DNA of 8,817 nucleotides from Bacteriovorax sp. (GTDB taxonomy: Bacteria; Bdellovibrionota; Bacteriovoracia; Bacteriovoracales; Bacteriovoracaceae), in NCBI GenBank assembly GCA_030654205.1, contig JAURXW010000296.1, positions 1-8,817 of the forward strand, given 5' to 3'. The notes beneath the pieces are model-generated. The model did not search any database, was not told where the DNA came from, and worked only from the letters and a program-made list of their open reading frames with translations. Below, one piece after another: positions 1 through 7,620 of the stretch (position 1 is the first letter of the stretch; each line of letters starts with the position of its first letter). Made by a program: the position numbers and the translations under genes.

Positions 1-1
1 T

Positions 2-2044
2 AAATACACATATTTTGAGCGTGAAGAATTCATGCTTAAAGATAAAGCCCTTTACATAATGCCCCGTAAAGATTTCAAAAAACTGACTGAATATGCCCGA
101 GTTATATTCTCAAAGAGTGCAGTTGATACCACAGGCCTTGGTCTGGTTGACGAATCCGATCGGGATGAACAATTAAAAGAGGCCAATAATTTTTTCAATA
201 AATTAAAGTCACGCACTAGCGGTGAGCGCTACTTTTTATCTTCTGATAAAAAATACGCTATGCTTTTAGTCCGTCCAGTATTTGATTCAACTAATTTGTT
301 GCGTTCAAAGGAATTAGCAGAAAATATTAGAACCGCTATTGAATCTATCTTCGTCAAAGACCAAAAAGTAAGCTTTCCCTACAGTCTGTCTGGTCGCTAT
401 GTGGAAAAAGCTGAAGAAGAACAGCAATTTGAAAATGATATTAAAAAGACTGGATTGCTCAGCAACCTCGCCATTACTATTTTATTAGTTTGGGGCCTAG
501 GAACATTTCGTGGCGCCTTGGCCACGGTACTCGTTGTCGGAGTTGCAATGTGCGTGACGGGCGGACTTGCCTATCATGTTATTGGACAAATAAATATTTT
601 AACTGGATTCTTGTTGGCCATCTTATCTGGACTAGGTTCAAAATTTGGAATTCATTTAATTCGTCGATATTATCAAGAACGACAAAAAGGCTCTGATAGA
701 CAAACAGCGACTAGGAACACTTATTTTCATTTATCACGTCGAGGCTTATTTTCTTCAGCACTAACTGCTTCATGCTCTTTTTTTATCTTAGCTTATTCTA
801 ACTTTAGAGGTTTTTCTGAGTTGGGGATAATTGCAGGAATGGGGATTATCGTAATCTATATAGTTTTCGTCCTCTCTTTCCCAATGATTGCTAAGATTTT
901 ACCAGATAGAACAGGACTTAGTAGAAGATCAAAATTTTTCTTTGGAAAATATCCATTTCAATTATCTTGGATTAAAGCTCTACCATTATTTATTCCACTA
1001 TTTATCTACGGTCTATCGACTGCTTATTTTGAATATGATTTTGATAAACTTCACAATTTCCCTCCGGAGCTTCAAAAAATTAATGAGCTTACAGATAAAA
1101 TTTTTGGAAGGGCCATTTCACCTTCAGCGATCTCTGCTCGAGATGAAGAACAAGTGCTGGCACTAACAGAGTGGCTTAGAAGTGATGAAAACGCTCCAAC
1201 GATTGATCAAGTTGTATCAATGTATGACCTAGTTCCACCTGATATGAAAAAGCGTGCTGAAAGGATTAAAAAGCTGCGCTCATATGTATATAAGGTGGAT
1301 GCTGCCGAACTAGAAAAAAAATCAGGAATTTCCAAAGAAAGTATTTATCAATGGATAAATGCTCCAATGTACGACCGCTCAATAATTCCGCGAGCTATTA
1401 ATGATAACTTTGGAACAGATGGAAATATAATTATTGTTTTCCCTAAAGAAAAACAAAGTAATTATGACAATATTACTCGTTATGCGCACACTCTAGCAGA
1501 GGCTAAAAAAGAATTTCCTGGAATGGAAGTTGGAAGTGACACCCTCGTTTTCGCTGAAATTTTAACTCATATTATAGAAGACGGAAAATTAGTCTTGGTC
1601 TTTTTTCTATTAGGTGCCTTTTTTATCTTCTGGCTTGATTTTAAAAATGTAAAAGATGCACTGTTATTAGAGGCCCAATTAATATTTTGCGTAATCCTAC
1701 TAGTGGCCTTCATGGGGATTGCCCATGTACCTTTCACCATTTTAAACGTTGCCATGATTCCGGAAGTGCTTGCAGCTGGAATAGATATGGGGGTTCATAT
1801 TAGGCATCGTGAAAAAGAAGGCCATAGCTCGCTTGCTAGCGCTAAATTAATTTCACATGCAGTTCAGTTAGGTGCATTTACTTCTATTTTAGGATTTGGC
1901 TCTCTCCTATTTACAAGTTCAAAAATGTTACAGGGTATTGCTTGGATTTCTATTCTAGGTCAAGTGTCTTCTTATTTTGTTTGTATGTTTGCTGTTCCTC
2001 TCATTAAAGATTATTTTGGGAAACACTATACAGAAGTAAAATAA
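2..2044 (+). CDS. MMPL/RND-superfamily exporter, 5' end outside the window
   Basis: Inner-membrane exporter of the MMPL branch of the RND superfamily, which moves lipids or hydrophobic compounds using the proton gradient. The frame is open to the left edge with no stop before the first ATG (position 32), and that ATG lies inside the first periplasmic loop, so the true start and TM1 are off-window. Counting from the ATG, residues 1-135 are the rest of periplasmic loop 1. TM2-TM6 lie at about 141-285, TM7 at 313-330, periplasmic loop 2 at 331-515 and TM8-TM12 at 518-658. The family motif appears twice, as GLGSKFGIH (200-208, TM4) and AGIDMGVH (582-589, TM10). TM4 has Lys204 where the family usually has Asp, while TM10 keeps Asp585. 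The substrate cannot be read from the sequence; hopanoid or other lipid transport is possible. Its stop lies 3 bp from that of the convergent transglycosylase gene. Family call is firm, substrate unknown. Confidence 0.86.
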   Translation, partial: KYTYFEREEFMLKDKALYIMPRKDFKKLTEYARVIFSKSAVDTTGLGLVDESDRDEQLKEANNFFNKLKSRTSGERYFLSSDKKYAMLLVRPVFDSTNLLRSKELAENIRTAIESIFVKDQKVSFPYSLSGRYVEKAEEEQQFENDIKKTGLLSNLAITILLVWGLGTFRGALATVLVVGVAMCVTGGLAYHVIGQINILTGFLLAILSGLGSKFGIHLIRRYYQERQKGSDRQTATRNTYFHLSRRGLFSSALTASCSFFILAYSNFRGFSELGIIAGMGIIVIYIVFVLSFPMIAKILPDRTGLSRRSKFFFGKYPFQLSWIKALPLFIPLFIYGLSTAYFEYDFDKLHNFPPELQKINELTDKIFGRAISPSAISARDEEQVLALTEWLRSDENAPTIDQVVSMYDLVPPDMKKRAERIKKLRSYVYKVDAAELEKKSGISKESIYQWINAPMYDRSIIPRAINDNFGTDGNIIIVFPKEKQSNYDNITRYAHTLAEAKKEFPGMEVGSDTLVFAEILTHIIEDGKLVLVFFLLGAFFIFWLDFKNVKDALLLEAQLIFCVILLVAFMGIAHVPFTILNVAMIPEVLAAGIDMGVHIRHREKEGHSSLASAKLISHAVQLGAFTSILGFGSLLFTSSKMLQGIAWISILGQVSSYFVCMFAVPLIKDYFGKHYTEVK

Positions 2045-2047
2045 TTT

Positions 2048-2704
2048 TTACTGTAGAGCAATTAACTGTGATCTCTCTAACAGCTTTAACCGAGCATCCA
2101 GTTTAGAGAGATACTCTCCTTTATGTTTTTTTATATGAGAGTGATATCGTGCGTACCATCGTCGATCTTTTTTGCTATATCTAGTTTTTAAAATTTGAAG
2201 AATTTGGGCCATAACTTCAAGAGAATAAGATTGATCAGATTTAAGTTTTGACTCCTCAATTAAATTTAAATTCATTCTTGTGAATTCTTTATTCCAAATG
2301 GGAACATTTACTTGTGCCATAGATAAATCACCTGATGATGAGACCAAGTCATGATTAAAGCTGCTTTCCGTGTCTAAGATGGCCACAATTATCTGCGGTT
2401 CAATTTTATACTTTATAAATGCCCGATATATTTTCTTGGCCACGTTGCTACTTTTAGCATGACTAAATTTAGGTTTGAGCACTGAAATCATTTTAGTAAT
2501 GACAACTTCATCGTTGGGTATATGGACTTGATCAAAATTTCCAAATTCATCATTATCAAAGTTAGCAATTTGGATATATTTCAACTTCGTATCTTGAAAT
2601 TTTACAGTTGTACAAACTCCGATCATAATTGTAGATATCAGCATCATTTTATAAAATAATTCTTTATCGTTTAATGATACATATTTCGAAGTTAGAGTTT
2701 TCAT
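2048..2704 (-). CDS. Membrane-anchored SLT-type lytic transglycosylase (putative)
   Basis: Predicted 218-residue periplasmic murein lytic transglycosylase, cleaving peptidoglycan between MurNAc and GlcNAc. A short hydrophobic segment at about 20-34 follows 18 polar residues and would act as an uncleaved anchor or signal peptide; there is no good lipobox. The SLT core starts near residue 88. The catalytic Glu is most likely E113 in DTESSF, followed by S-S-G-D-L-S-M-A-Q (123-131), which matches the family pattern E-S-x-F ... S-x-x-G-x-x-G-x-x-Q except that the second Gly is Ser128. A late W-Y-A-R-Y-H-S (183-189) matches the conserved Tyr motif closing the fold. About 50 residues between anchor and core are unassigned. 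The start has no clear ribosome site; Met20 or Met21 are alternatives but would remove the N-terminal positive charges. The gene lies downstream of the efflux operon on the same strand after a 185-bp gap, so it is probably a separate unit. Confidence 0.72.
   Translation of the reverse strand: MKTLTSKYVSLNDKELFYKMMLISTIMIGVCTTVKFQDTKLKYIQIANFDNDEFGNFDQVHIPNDEVVITKMISVLKPKFSHAKSSNVAKKIYRAFIKYKIEPQIIVAILDTESSFNHDLVSSSGDLSMAQVNVPIWNKEFTRMNLNLIEESKLKSDQSYSLEVMAQILQILKTRYSKKDRRWYARYHSHIKKHKGEYLSKLDARLKLLERSQLIALQ
2071..2112. repeat. Perfect 10-bp inverted repeat in the convergent 3' ends
   Basis: ATCTCTCTAA (2071-2080) and TTAGAGAGAT (2103-2112) are exact reverse complements separated by 22 bases. 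The pair lies in the last codons of the transglycosylase gene and 27 bases past the stop of the MMPL gene, where the 3-bp gap leaves no room for a normal terminator. On the plus-strand transcript a T-rich stretch (2120-2133) follows 7 bases after the stem, so it could end or protect the MMPL mRNA. The repeat itself is certain; the role is a guess. Confidence 0.55.
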
Positions 2705-2889
2705 AACTTCTATTATACGTGCTGAAAATATGATTCATTAATTCAAAATGAACGAAATGCACACTTTTCCGCTAGTTAAAACTTTCAAGCGTTTTACAAG
2801 TTCCCGAAGATAAAGGACATCGACTTACCAATGCAACTTAAAGATGACAAGTATAGATGGCACTACAACTCTAAATCCACTAGAAAGAA
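2705..2889. other. Intergenic gap between efflux operon and transglycosylase gene
   Basis: No convincing full gene and no strong terminator stem are visible here. A perfect TATAAT on the minus strand (2712-2717) ends 7 bases before the transglycosylase ATG, which would place a start site at or next to the start codon; no good -35 box lies at 16-18 bp. A 6-bp inverted repeat, TTCATT (2734-2739) with AATGAA (2747-2752), sits just upstream. The plus strand holds two short reading frames that may be a gene remnant, described separately. Confidence 0.4.
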
Positions 2890-2893
2890 TTAA
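2780..2893 (+). pseudogene. Possible 3' remnant of an unidentified gene
   Basis: A 37-codon stretch following a TAA at 2777-2779 reads as a plausible protein C-terminus: rich in Lys, Asp, Tyr and Trp (for example MQLKDDKYRWHYNSK from the only ATG, at 2831) and ending at a TAA that overlaps the channel gene's stop region by 4 bp. A second short frame at 2748-2813 (MNEMHTFPLVKTFKRF...) overlaps it one frame away, so the two could be pieces of one frameshifted gene. I do not recognise a family, there is no ribosome site, and the stretch is short enough to be chance. Low confidence. Confidence 0.2.
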
Positions 2894-4059
2894 TCTAAAT
2901 TATTTAGCTGCATTTTTTCTATAGCAAGAATATATTCAACTTGATGATCCAATAAATCTCTTTGGGCCTCTATATATTTCTCAGCAGCATCGTTTAATGA
3001 GTCAGCTTCCTTAATCCCCGATTTAAATTCGGCCGTGATTTTACTTAAAATTTCTTTGGATAAATCTACTTTGCTTTTAGAGCGCTCGATACTATTGCGA
3101 AGATAATTGATTGAAATTTCTTTTTTCTCATCTTCATTTTCTCTTTCGAGAATCTGGGCTTTTCTTCTTAAAACAGAAATATCGTATTCACTTTTTTTAA
3201 CTTGATCGGCGATAGTATCATTGTCTTTTTCACTAATTAAAGGAAGAATCAATTTAACCCCAAAAACTCTTGCTTGGTTGTCCCTTTTGTCTAAATATTC
3301 ACCATCTTTTAGTTCGCTAAATGATTGATCAATATAAAAATTAATCTTAGGCATTCGCCAATATGAACTTATTGAATTTTCGGCCCAACTTTTTTCCTCT
3401 TCTAGCTTTACTAAGGCCAAGTCTAATTTTTTATCTACTTTAGGTAGGTCAAACTTAGAATGATCAATTGAACCTAGGATTTCTACAGTTTCATTTTTGC
3501 TTAAGGAAAACAACTTACGTAAATCACTTTTTAAAATGCTTAATTCATCACGGGCCTTAACCATTTCTTCAGAGATATTAAAATCAATTTTTTTGGAATT
3601 TAATTCCTCAGACTTTGGAATAAGTCCACCAGAAACCTTTTTTACAATTAAGCCATTATTGATTTTATTTATACTTTGGTACTCTCTAAGGGTTTTGATG
3701 TATTCTTGATTTTTTAGAGCATACCAATAATCAGACTTGGCCATAAAATATAATTCATTATAAGTTTTTTTATGATTTATGTTTTTAACTTCATAATCTA
3801 TTTTTATTAATTGATTTTGTTTAACATCTTTAAAGCCATTAAATAAATTAACGCTCGCAAATGCTCCAGCACTTTTATCTCTTCCCAACCGACTCAAATT
3901 ATCATTTTCTGTTTTGGCATATAAGGCCACTTCCGGAATAAAGCTGGTTGCAATTGATTTGATTTTCAATCTGGAAGTATCAAGCCAATCCTGACTCAGT
4001 TTAATTTCAATATTGCTATCTACTAAATGCTTAATCTGGGAGTAATCTACAATCATCAT
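2890..4059 (-). CDS. TolC-family outer-membrane efflux channel lacking a signal peptide
   Basis: Outer-membrane channel of the TolC/CusC/CzcC family, which as a trimer forms the exit duct for RND pumps; here it presumably serves the pump encoded upstream in the operon. The 389 residues show the family's twofold repeat. Half one has a helix with polar pattern at 6-40, F-I-P (40-42) before the first beta strand and V-N-L-F-N-G-F (70-76) before the second. Half two has M-P-K-I-N-F-Y (236-242) and G-V-K-L-I-L-P-L (267-274). Long charged helices lie between (77-190, 280-385). The product starts almost directly at the first repeat: no hydrophobic signal sequence is present. The frame is open back to a TGA at 4165-4167, but those 35 codons contain no ATG, GTG or TTG. 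The start follows the 129-aa gene by 14 bp and overlaps, as ATGA, the stop of a three-codon mini-ORF (4067-4056), so translation is probably coupled. Family call good; functionality uncertain. Confidence 0.78.
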   Translation of the reverse strand: MMIVDYSQIKHLVDSNIEIKLSQDWLDTSRLKIKSIATSFIPEVALYAKTENDNLSRLGRDKSAGAFASVNLFNGFKDVKQNQLIKIDYEVKNINHKKTYNELYFMAKSDYWYALKNQEYIKTLREYQSINKINNGLIVKKVSGGLIPKSEELNSKKIDFNISEEMVKARDELSILKSDLRKLFSLSKNETVEILGSIDHSKFDLPKVDKKLDLALVKLEEEKSWAENSISSYWRMPKINFYIDQSFSELKDGEYLDKRDNQARVFGVKLILPLISEKDNDTIADQVKKSEYDISVLRRKAQILERENEDEKKEISINYLRNSIERSKSKVDLSKEILSKITAEFKSGIKEADSLNDAAEKYIEAQRDLLDHQVEYILAIEKMQLNNLD

Positions 4060-4073
4060 TGACTCATTTTTTC

Positions 4074-4463
4074 TTATTGATTCTCTAAAGCAAAACTTGT
4101 TTTTTCTTCTTTGCCAGATTTTCTTAAAACAATATTTAATTTGAAATGTTTTTCGTTTTTCAAATCATTCGCGACTATATAATGGTCGTTTTCAACGAGC
4201 AAAACAAGTGGAATACTTTTTGTTTTTGTCTGTGCAGTTGCACTAAAAGCTAATTTAGGCACAATGATATTCTTATAATCATGTCCTGTGACAAATATTT
4301 CAATTTTCCCATCTTCTTGAAGAATTTCAATAAAGGCATTGCTAGTTTTTTTGACAATACCACCATGGATACTTTTTAAAGAAGTTTCACTATGGCCTTC
4401 ATGTGCCAAACTAACGGTCGATAAAGATATTCCCAAAAACAATATGACAAACTTAAATTTCAT
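4074..4463 (-). CDS. Small secreted HGG-motif protein of the metal efflux operon
   Basis: A 129-residue periplasmic protein. Residues 1-20 form a signal peptide (MKFKF, hydrophobic core, cleavage likely after S-L-A-20), leaving a mature N-terminus H-E-G-H-S-E-T. Then come S-I-H-G-G-I (about 31-36) and alternating beta-strand-like segments. H-G-G followed by a hydrophobic beta-rich stretch resembles the N-terminal extension of some CzcB/CusB-type adaptors and small stand-alone periplasmic proteins near metal pumps. The clustered His residues could bind metal. It lacks the hairpin and lipoyl domains of a true adaptor. The ATG overlaps the pump gene's last 11 bases, and a strong AAGGAG (4470-4475) lies 6 bases ahead of it inside the pump gene, which also fixes this start. 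It sits where an adaptor gene would be expected, between pump and channel. Gene certain; role as metal buffer, chaperone or pump accessory is inferred. Confidence 0.82.
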   Translation of the reverse strand: MKFKFVILFLGISLSTVSLAHEGHSETSLKSIHGGIVKKTSNAFIEILQEDGKIEIFVTGHDYKNIIVPKLAFSATAQTKTKSIPLVLLVENDHYIVANDLKNEKHFKLNIVLRKSGKEEKTSFALENQ

Positions 4464-7400
4464 GATTTTCTCCTTTTAAACTTTTTTCAAGTGCCGCTTT
4501 TCCAAAATTATAAAAAATAACAGGTGTAATAATAATATCCAATATTGTTGAACTCAACAATCCCCCAACAATAACAACTGATAATGGATAAAGAATTTCT
4601 TTTCCAGGTTCTCCCTTTGACAGTAGAATTGGAATAAGGGCAAGTATCGCCGTTAATGCTGTCATTAAAACTGGAATGAGTCGTTCTAGCGATCCTCGGA
4701 TAATCATTTCCTTGTTAAATTTTTGGCCCTCATGTTTAACTAAATGAATATAATGAGTAAGCATCATAATTCCATTGCGACTTGCAATTCCACATAGAGT
4801 AACGAAGGCCACCATACTTGCCAAAGAAAAAGATTTATCGGTTAAGTACACTGCAATGATACTTCCAATAAGTGCCAAAGGAATGTTTATCATTATCTGG
4901 AACGCCATTGCACTTGATTTAAAATGCATATAAAGAACGATGAAAACGCCAACGATAGACATCGCCCCGAGGAGATAAAGTAAGTTCATGCCCTTTTTTT
5001 GAGATTCCAGCTGACCATCATATTGAATAAAATATCCTTCTTTTAACTCCAAACTTTTTAAACGATTTTCAATATCGGACACCACCGCTTGAATATCTCG
5101 ATTTGCGGTGTTTGCCATGATAACAATTCGCCTCTGAGCATTTTCACGATTGATAACATTTGGGCCAGTTGTTTCATAGACATCGGCTACATCTAGTAAT
5201 CGTATTTTTGACCCATCTGGAAGTATTTTTATAATTGTATTTTGAATTTTATCAATATCTTCTCTCGAATTATCATCAAAGCGCATAAACACATTAAAAG
5301 ATTTTGTACCTTCGTAAAGTTGAGCAACAACTTCTCCTTTGAGCGCCTTCTCTAAAATTTGGGTAATTTCTCCGACTGGTAGACTCAATTTTGCGGCCAT
5401 ATCTCGTTTCAACTGAATTTTAATTTGTGGAATTAAAACTTGCTGCTCCACTTGCAAATCAACTAAACCGTTTACATCTTGCAATCGAGATTTAATTTCA
5501 AAGCCTTTTTTTCTTAATGTATTTAAATCAGGGCCGTATAGTTTTATGGCAATTGCCGCTTTAACCCCAGAAAGCAAATGATCCAACCGATGGGAGATAG
5601 GCTGACCTATATTAACGACAACACCATCGAGAGATTGAAGCTTTGTTCTAATATCAGCCAAAATAATAGATTTTTCACGGGACTGACCTTTAATTATTTT
5701 AATAAAATCCACATCTAATTCCGAAGAATGAACACCTTCTGCATGCTCATCTAATTCGGCACGACCTGTGCGACGAGAAACTGATTTTACTTCAGGAACA
5801 CTCAAAATAATTTCTTCGGCTTTTTGTCCGATCTTATTTGATTCATTCAAAGATATGCCTGGCTGACTAAGAAGGCCTATGACAGCTGTTCCTTCATTGA
5901 ATTTTGGCAAGAAATCTTTTCCTAGTTTTGGAACTAAACTTAAAGAAAAAATAAATAAAATCCCGACAAATGATAAAACAATATAGGGATGATCAAGTGA
6001 TTTTGTAAGAATTTTTTTGTCATATTTTTTTAAAAAATTAACTAAAAACCCATCCGGCTTTTCCAGAACCGCTGATTTACTCAACAAGAGTGAACAAAGA
6101 ACTGGTGTTACAGTCAAAGAAATAATCAATGATGCTATTAATGAAACTATATACGAAATCCCAAGCGGAATAAAAAGACGCCCTTCTAAACCACCCATGA
6201 AAAATAATGGCAAAAATACAAGCACTACTATAATAGTCGCGAAAACGATTGAATTTCTAACCTCTGAAGATGCCTCATAGATGATTAAGAGAGAAGATTT
6301 TTTTGAGGCGGAGAGATTGTTTTCTTTTAATCTTCTTAATACATTTTCAACATCAACTATTGCATCATCTACTAACTCTCCAATCGCAATCGCCAGGCCT
6401 CCTAAAGTCATTGTGTTAATTGAAAGTCCAAAAAACTTTAAAATTATAAATGTGGCCACGAATGATAAAGGAATTGCTGTTAAAGTAATCAACGTCGTTC
6501 TGTAATTCATCAGGAAAAGTATAAGTATAATTACAATAAAAATACCTGCATCTCTAAGTGCTTCCTCTACATTATTAATAGAACTTTTAATAAAATCAGC
6601 TTGTTTAAATAAATGGCCATGCAACTTCATACCATTGGGCAAAGTTTTTGTGAGACTATTCAAAACAACATCTATTTTCTCAGTTAGTTCAATCGTGCTC
6701 GCTCCTGGTTGTTTCATAATACTTAAAATCACACCAGGTTTTGCATTAATGCCAGCATCACCTCTTTTGATTTGTGAATCAATTTCAACTTTTGCTATAT
6801 CCTTTACCAAGATAGTTTTACCTAGATGTTTTCCTACCGCAGTCTGTTCGATATCTTCAATATTTTCTGCCCGGGCTAAATTTCGTATAAGGTATTCCTG
6901 TCCTTCTTTTTCTAAATATCCACCTGTCGTATTTTGACTTAAAAGATTTAAATTTTTTTCCACTTCATCCAAATTAAGTTGATAAAAATTTAATTTGCTA
7001 GCAGAGATTTTAATTTGATACTGCTTAACGCCGCCACCAATTGAAATAACTTGAGACACTCCCGCAATGTTTAATAATCTTGGACGAATGACCCAATCGG
7101 CATATGTTCTAAGATCAATCGGAGTAGGATTTTTAATATTGCCCGATTTTTCATCTTGGGATTCTAGTGACAATCCTATTAATTGTATCTCACCCATAAT
7201 AGAAGAAATGGGTCCCATGACTGGTGTTGAGTTTTTAGGGAGATGTTCTTTGGTTTCAATTAACTTCTCAGACACTAGCTGTCGATTTTTAAAAATATCT
7301 GTTCCCCAATCAAACTCAACATAAATAACAGATAGGCCCACTCCAGAAGTTGATCTAACCCTGTTTACGCCAGGCAGCCCATTAAGGGCATTTTCCAAGG

Positions 7401-7602
7401 GAAGTGTAATCAATGTTTCAACTTCTTCTGGCGCCATCCCTTCCGCTTCAGTCATAATATTAACAGTTGGACGATTCAAATCAGGAAAAACATCCACGGG
7501 TAATTTATTTAATATAAAACCACCGTAGACTAAAACGACAACTGAAAAAACTATAACAAAGAGCCTATTTTTTAATGAAAACTTAATGATGGAATTTAAC
7601 AT
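4453..7602 (-). CDS. CzcA/CusA-class heavy-metal efflux RND pump
   Basis: Proton-driven inner-membrane pump of the HME-RND class, exporting metal cations from periplasm or cytoplasm. At 1049 residues it is full length for the class. TM1 is at 12-30, followed by D-V-F-P-D-L-N-R-P (37-45), T-E-A-E-G-M-A-P-E-E-V-E (51-62) and the R-S-T-S-G-V-G-L-S (83-91) hallmark. TM2-TM6 span about 350-510, with the proton-relay TM4 motif G-E-L-V-D-D-A-I-V-D-V-E-N (408-420; Asp412, Asp413, Asp417, Glu419). The second half has T-G-R-A-E-L-D-E-H (612-620), S-H-R-L-D-H-L-L-S-G-V (670-680) and the TM11 motif G-I-A-S-R-N-G-I-M (938-946). The three Met residues that bind Cu/Ag in E. coli CusA (M573, M623, M672) are not conserved; His675 appears to stand at the M672 position. 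Divalent metals such as Zn, Co, Ni or Cd are therefore as likely as copper. AGGA lies 4 bases before the ATG. First gene of the operon; no adaptor gene is present locally. Confidence 0.96.
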   Translation of the reverse strand: MLNSIIKFSLKNRLFVIVFSVVVLVYGGFILNKLPVDVFPDLNRPTVNIMTEAEGMAPEEVETLITLPLENALNGLPGVNRVRSTSGVGLSVIYVEFDWGTDIFKNRQLVSEKLIETKEHLPKNSTPVMGPISSIMGEIQLIGLSLESQDEKSGNIKNPTPIDLRTYADWVIRPRLLNIAGVSQVISIGGGVKQYQIKISASKLNFYQLNLDEVEKNLNLLSQNTTGGYLEKEGQEYLIRNLARAENIEDIEQTAVGKHLGKTILVKDIAKVEIDSQIKRGDAGINAKPGVILSIMKQPGASTIELTEKIDVVLNSLTKTLPNGMKLHGHLFKQADFIKSSINNVEEALRDAGIFIVIILILFLMNYRTTLITLTAIPLSFVATFIILKFFGLSINTMTLGGLAIAIGELVDDAIVDVENVLRRLKENNLSASKKSSLLIIYEASSEVRNSIVFATIIVVLVFLPLFFMGGLEGRLFIPLGISYIVSLIASLIISLTVTPVLCSLLLSKSAVLEKPDGFLVNFLKKYDKKILTKSLDHPYIVLSFVGILFIFSLSLVPKLGKDFLPKFNEGTAVIGLLSQPGISLNESNKIGQKAEEIILSVPEVKSVSRRTGRAELDEHAEGVHSSELDVDFIKIIKGQSREKSIILADIRTKLQSLDGVVVNIGQPISHRLDHLLSGVKAAIAIKLYGPDLNTLRKKGFEIKSRLQDVNGLVDLQVEQQVLIPQIKIQLKRDMAAKLSLPVGEITQILEKALKGEVVAQLYEGTKSFNVFMRFDDNSREDIDKIQNTIIKILPDGSKIRLLDVADVYETTGPNVINRENAQRRIVIMANTANRDIQAVVSDIENRLKSLELKEGYFIQYDGQLESQKKGMNLLYLLGAMSIVGVFIVLYMHFKSSAMAFQIMINIPLALIGSIIAVYLTDKSFSLASMVAFVTLCGIASRNGIMMLTHYIHLVKHEGQKFNKEMIIRGSLERLIPVLMTALTAILALIPILLSKGEPGKEILYPLSVVIVGGLLSSTILDIIITPVIFYNFGKAALEKSLKGENHEI

Positions 7603-7620
7603 ATAATCCTAATTATTTCT

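Noticed and set aside
490..1166. Two plus-strand frames (68 and 92 codons) inside the MMPL gene
   Set aside because: They overlap conserved membrane helices of the exporter in another frame and show no motif of their own.
1567..1755. Minus-strand 62-codon frame inside the MMPL gene
   Set aside because: Antisense to TM8-TM10 of the exporter; no start signal or family resemblance.
3497..3709. Plus-strand 70-codon frame inside the channel gene
   Set aside because: Antisense to the helical part of the TolC-family gene; no ribosome site.
6017..6505. Two adjoining plus-strand reading frames (87 and 74 codons) antisense to the pump gene
   Set aside because: They lie wholly opposite a well-conserved coding region, have no ribosome sites or recognisable motifs, and are what a long gene produces on its other strand.
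6635..7324. Two further plus-strand frames (100 and 85 codons) antisense to the pump gene
   Set aside because: Same reason: full overlap with conserved pump sequence and no independent coding signal.
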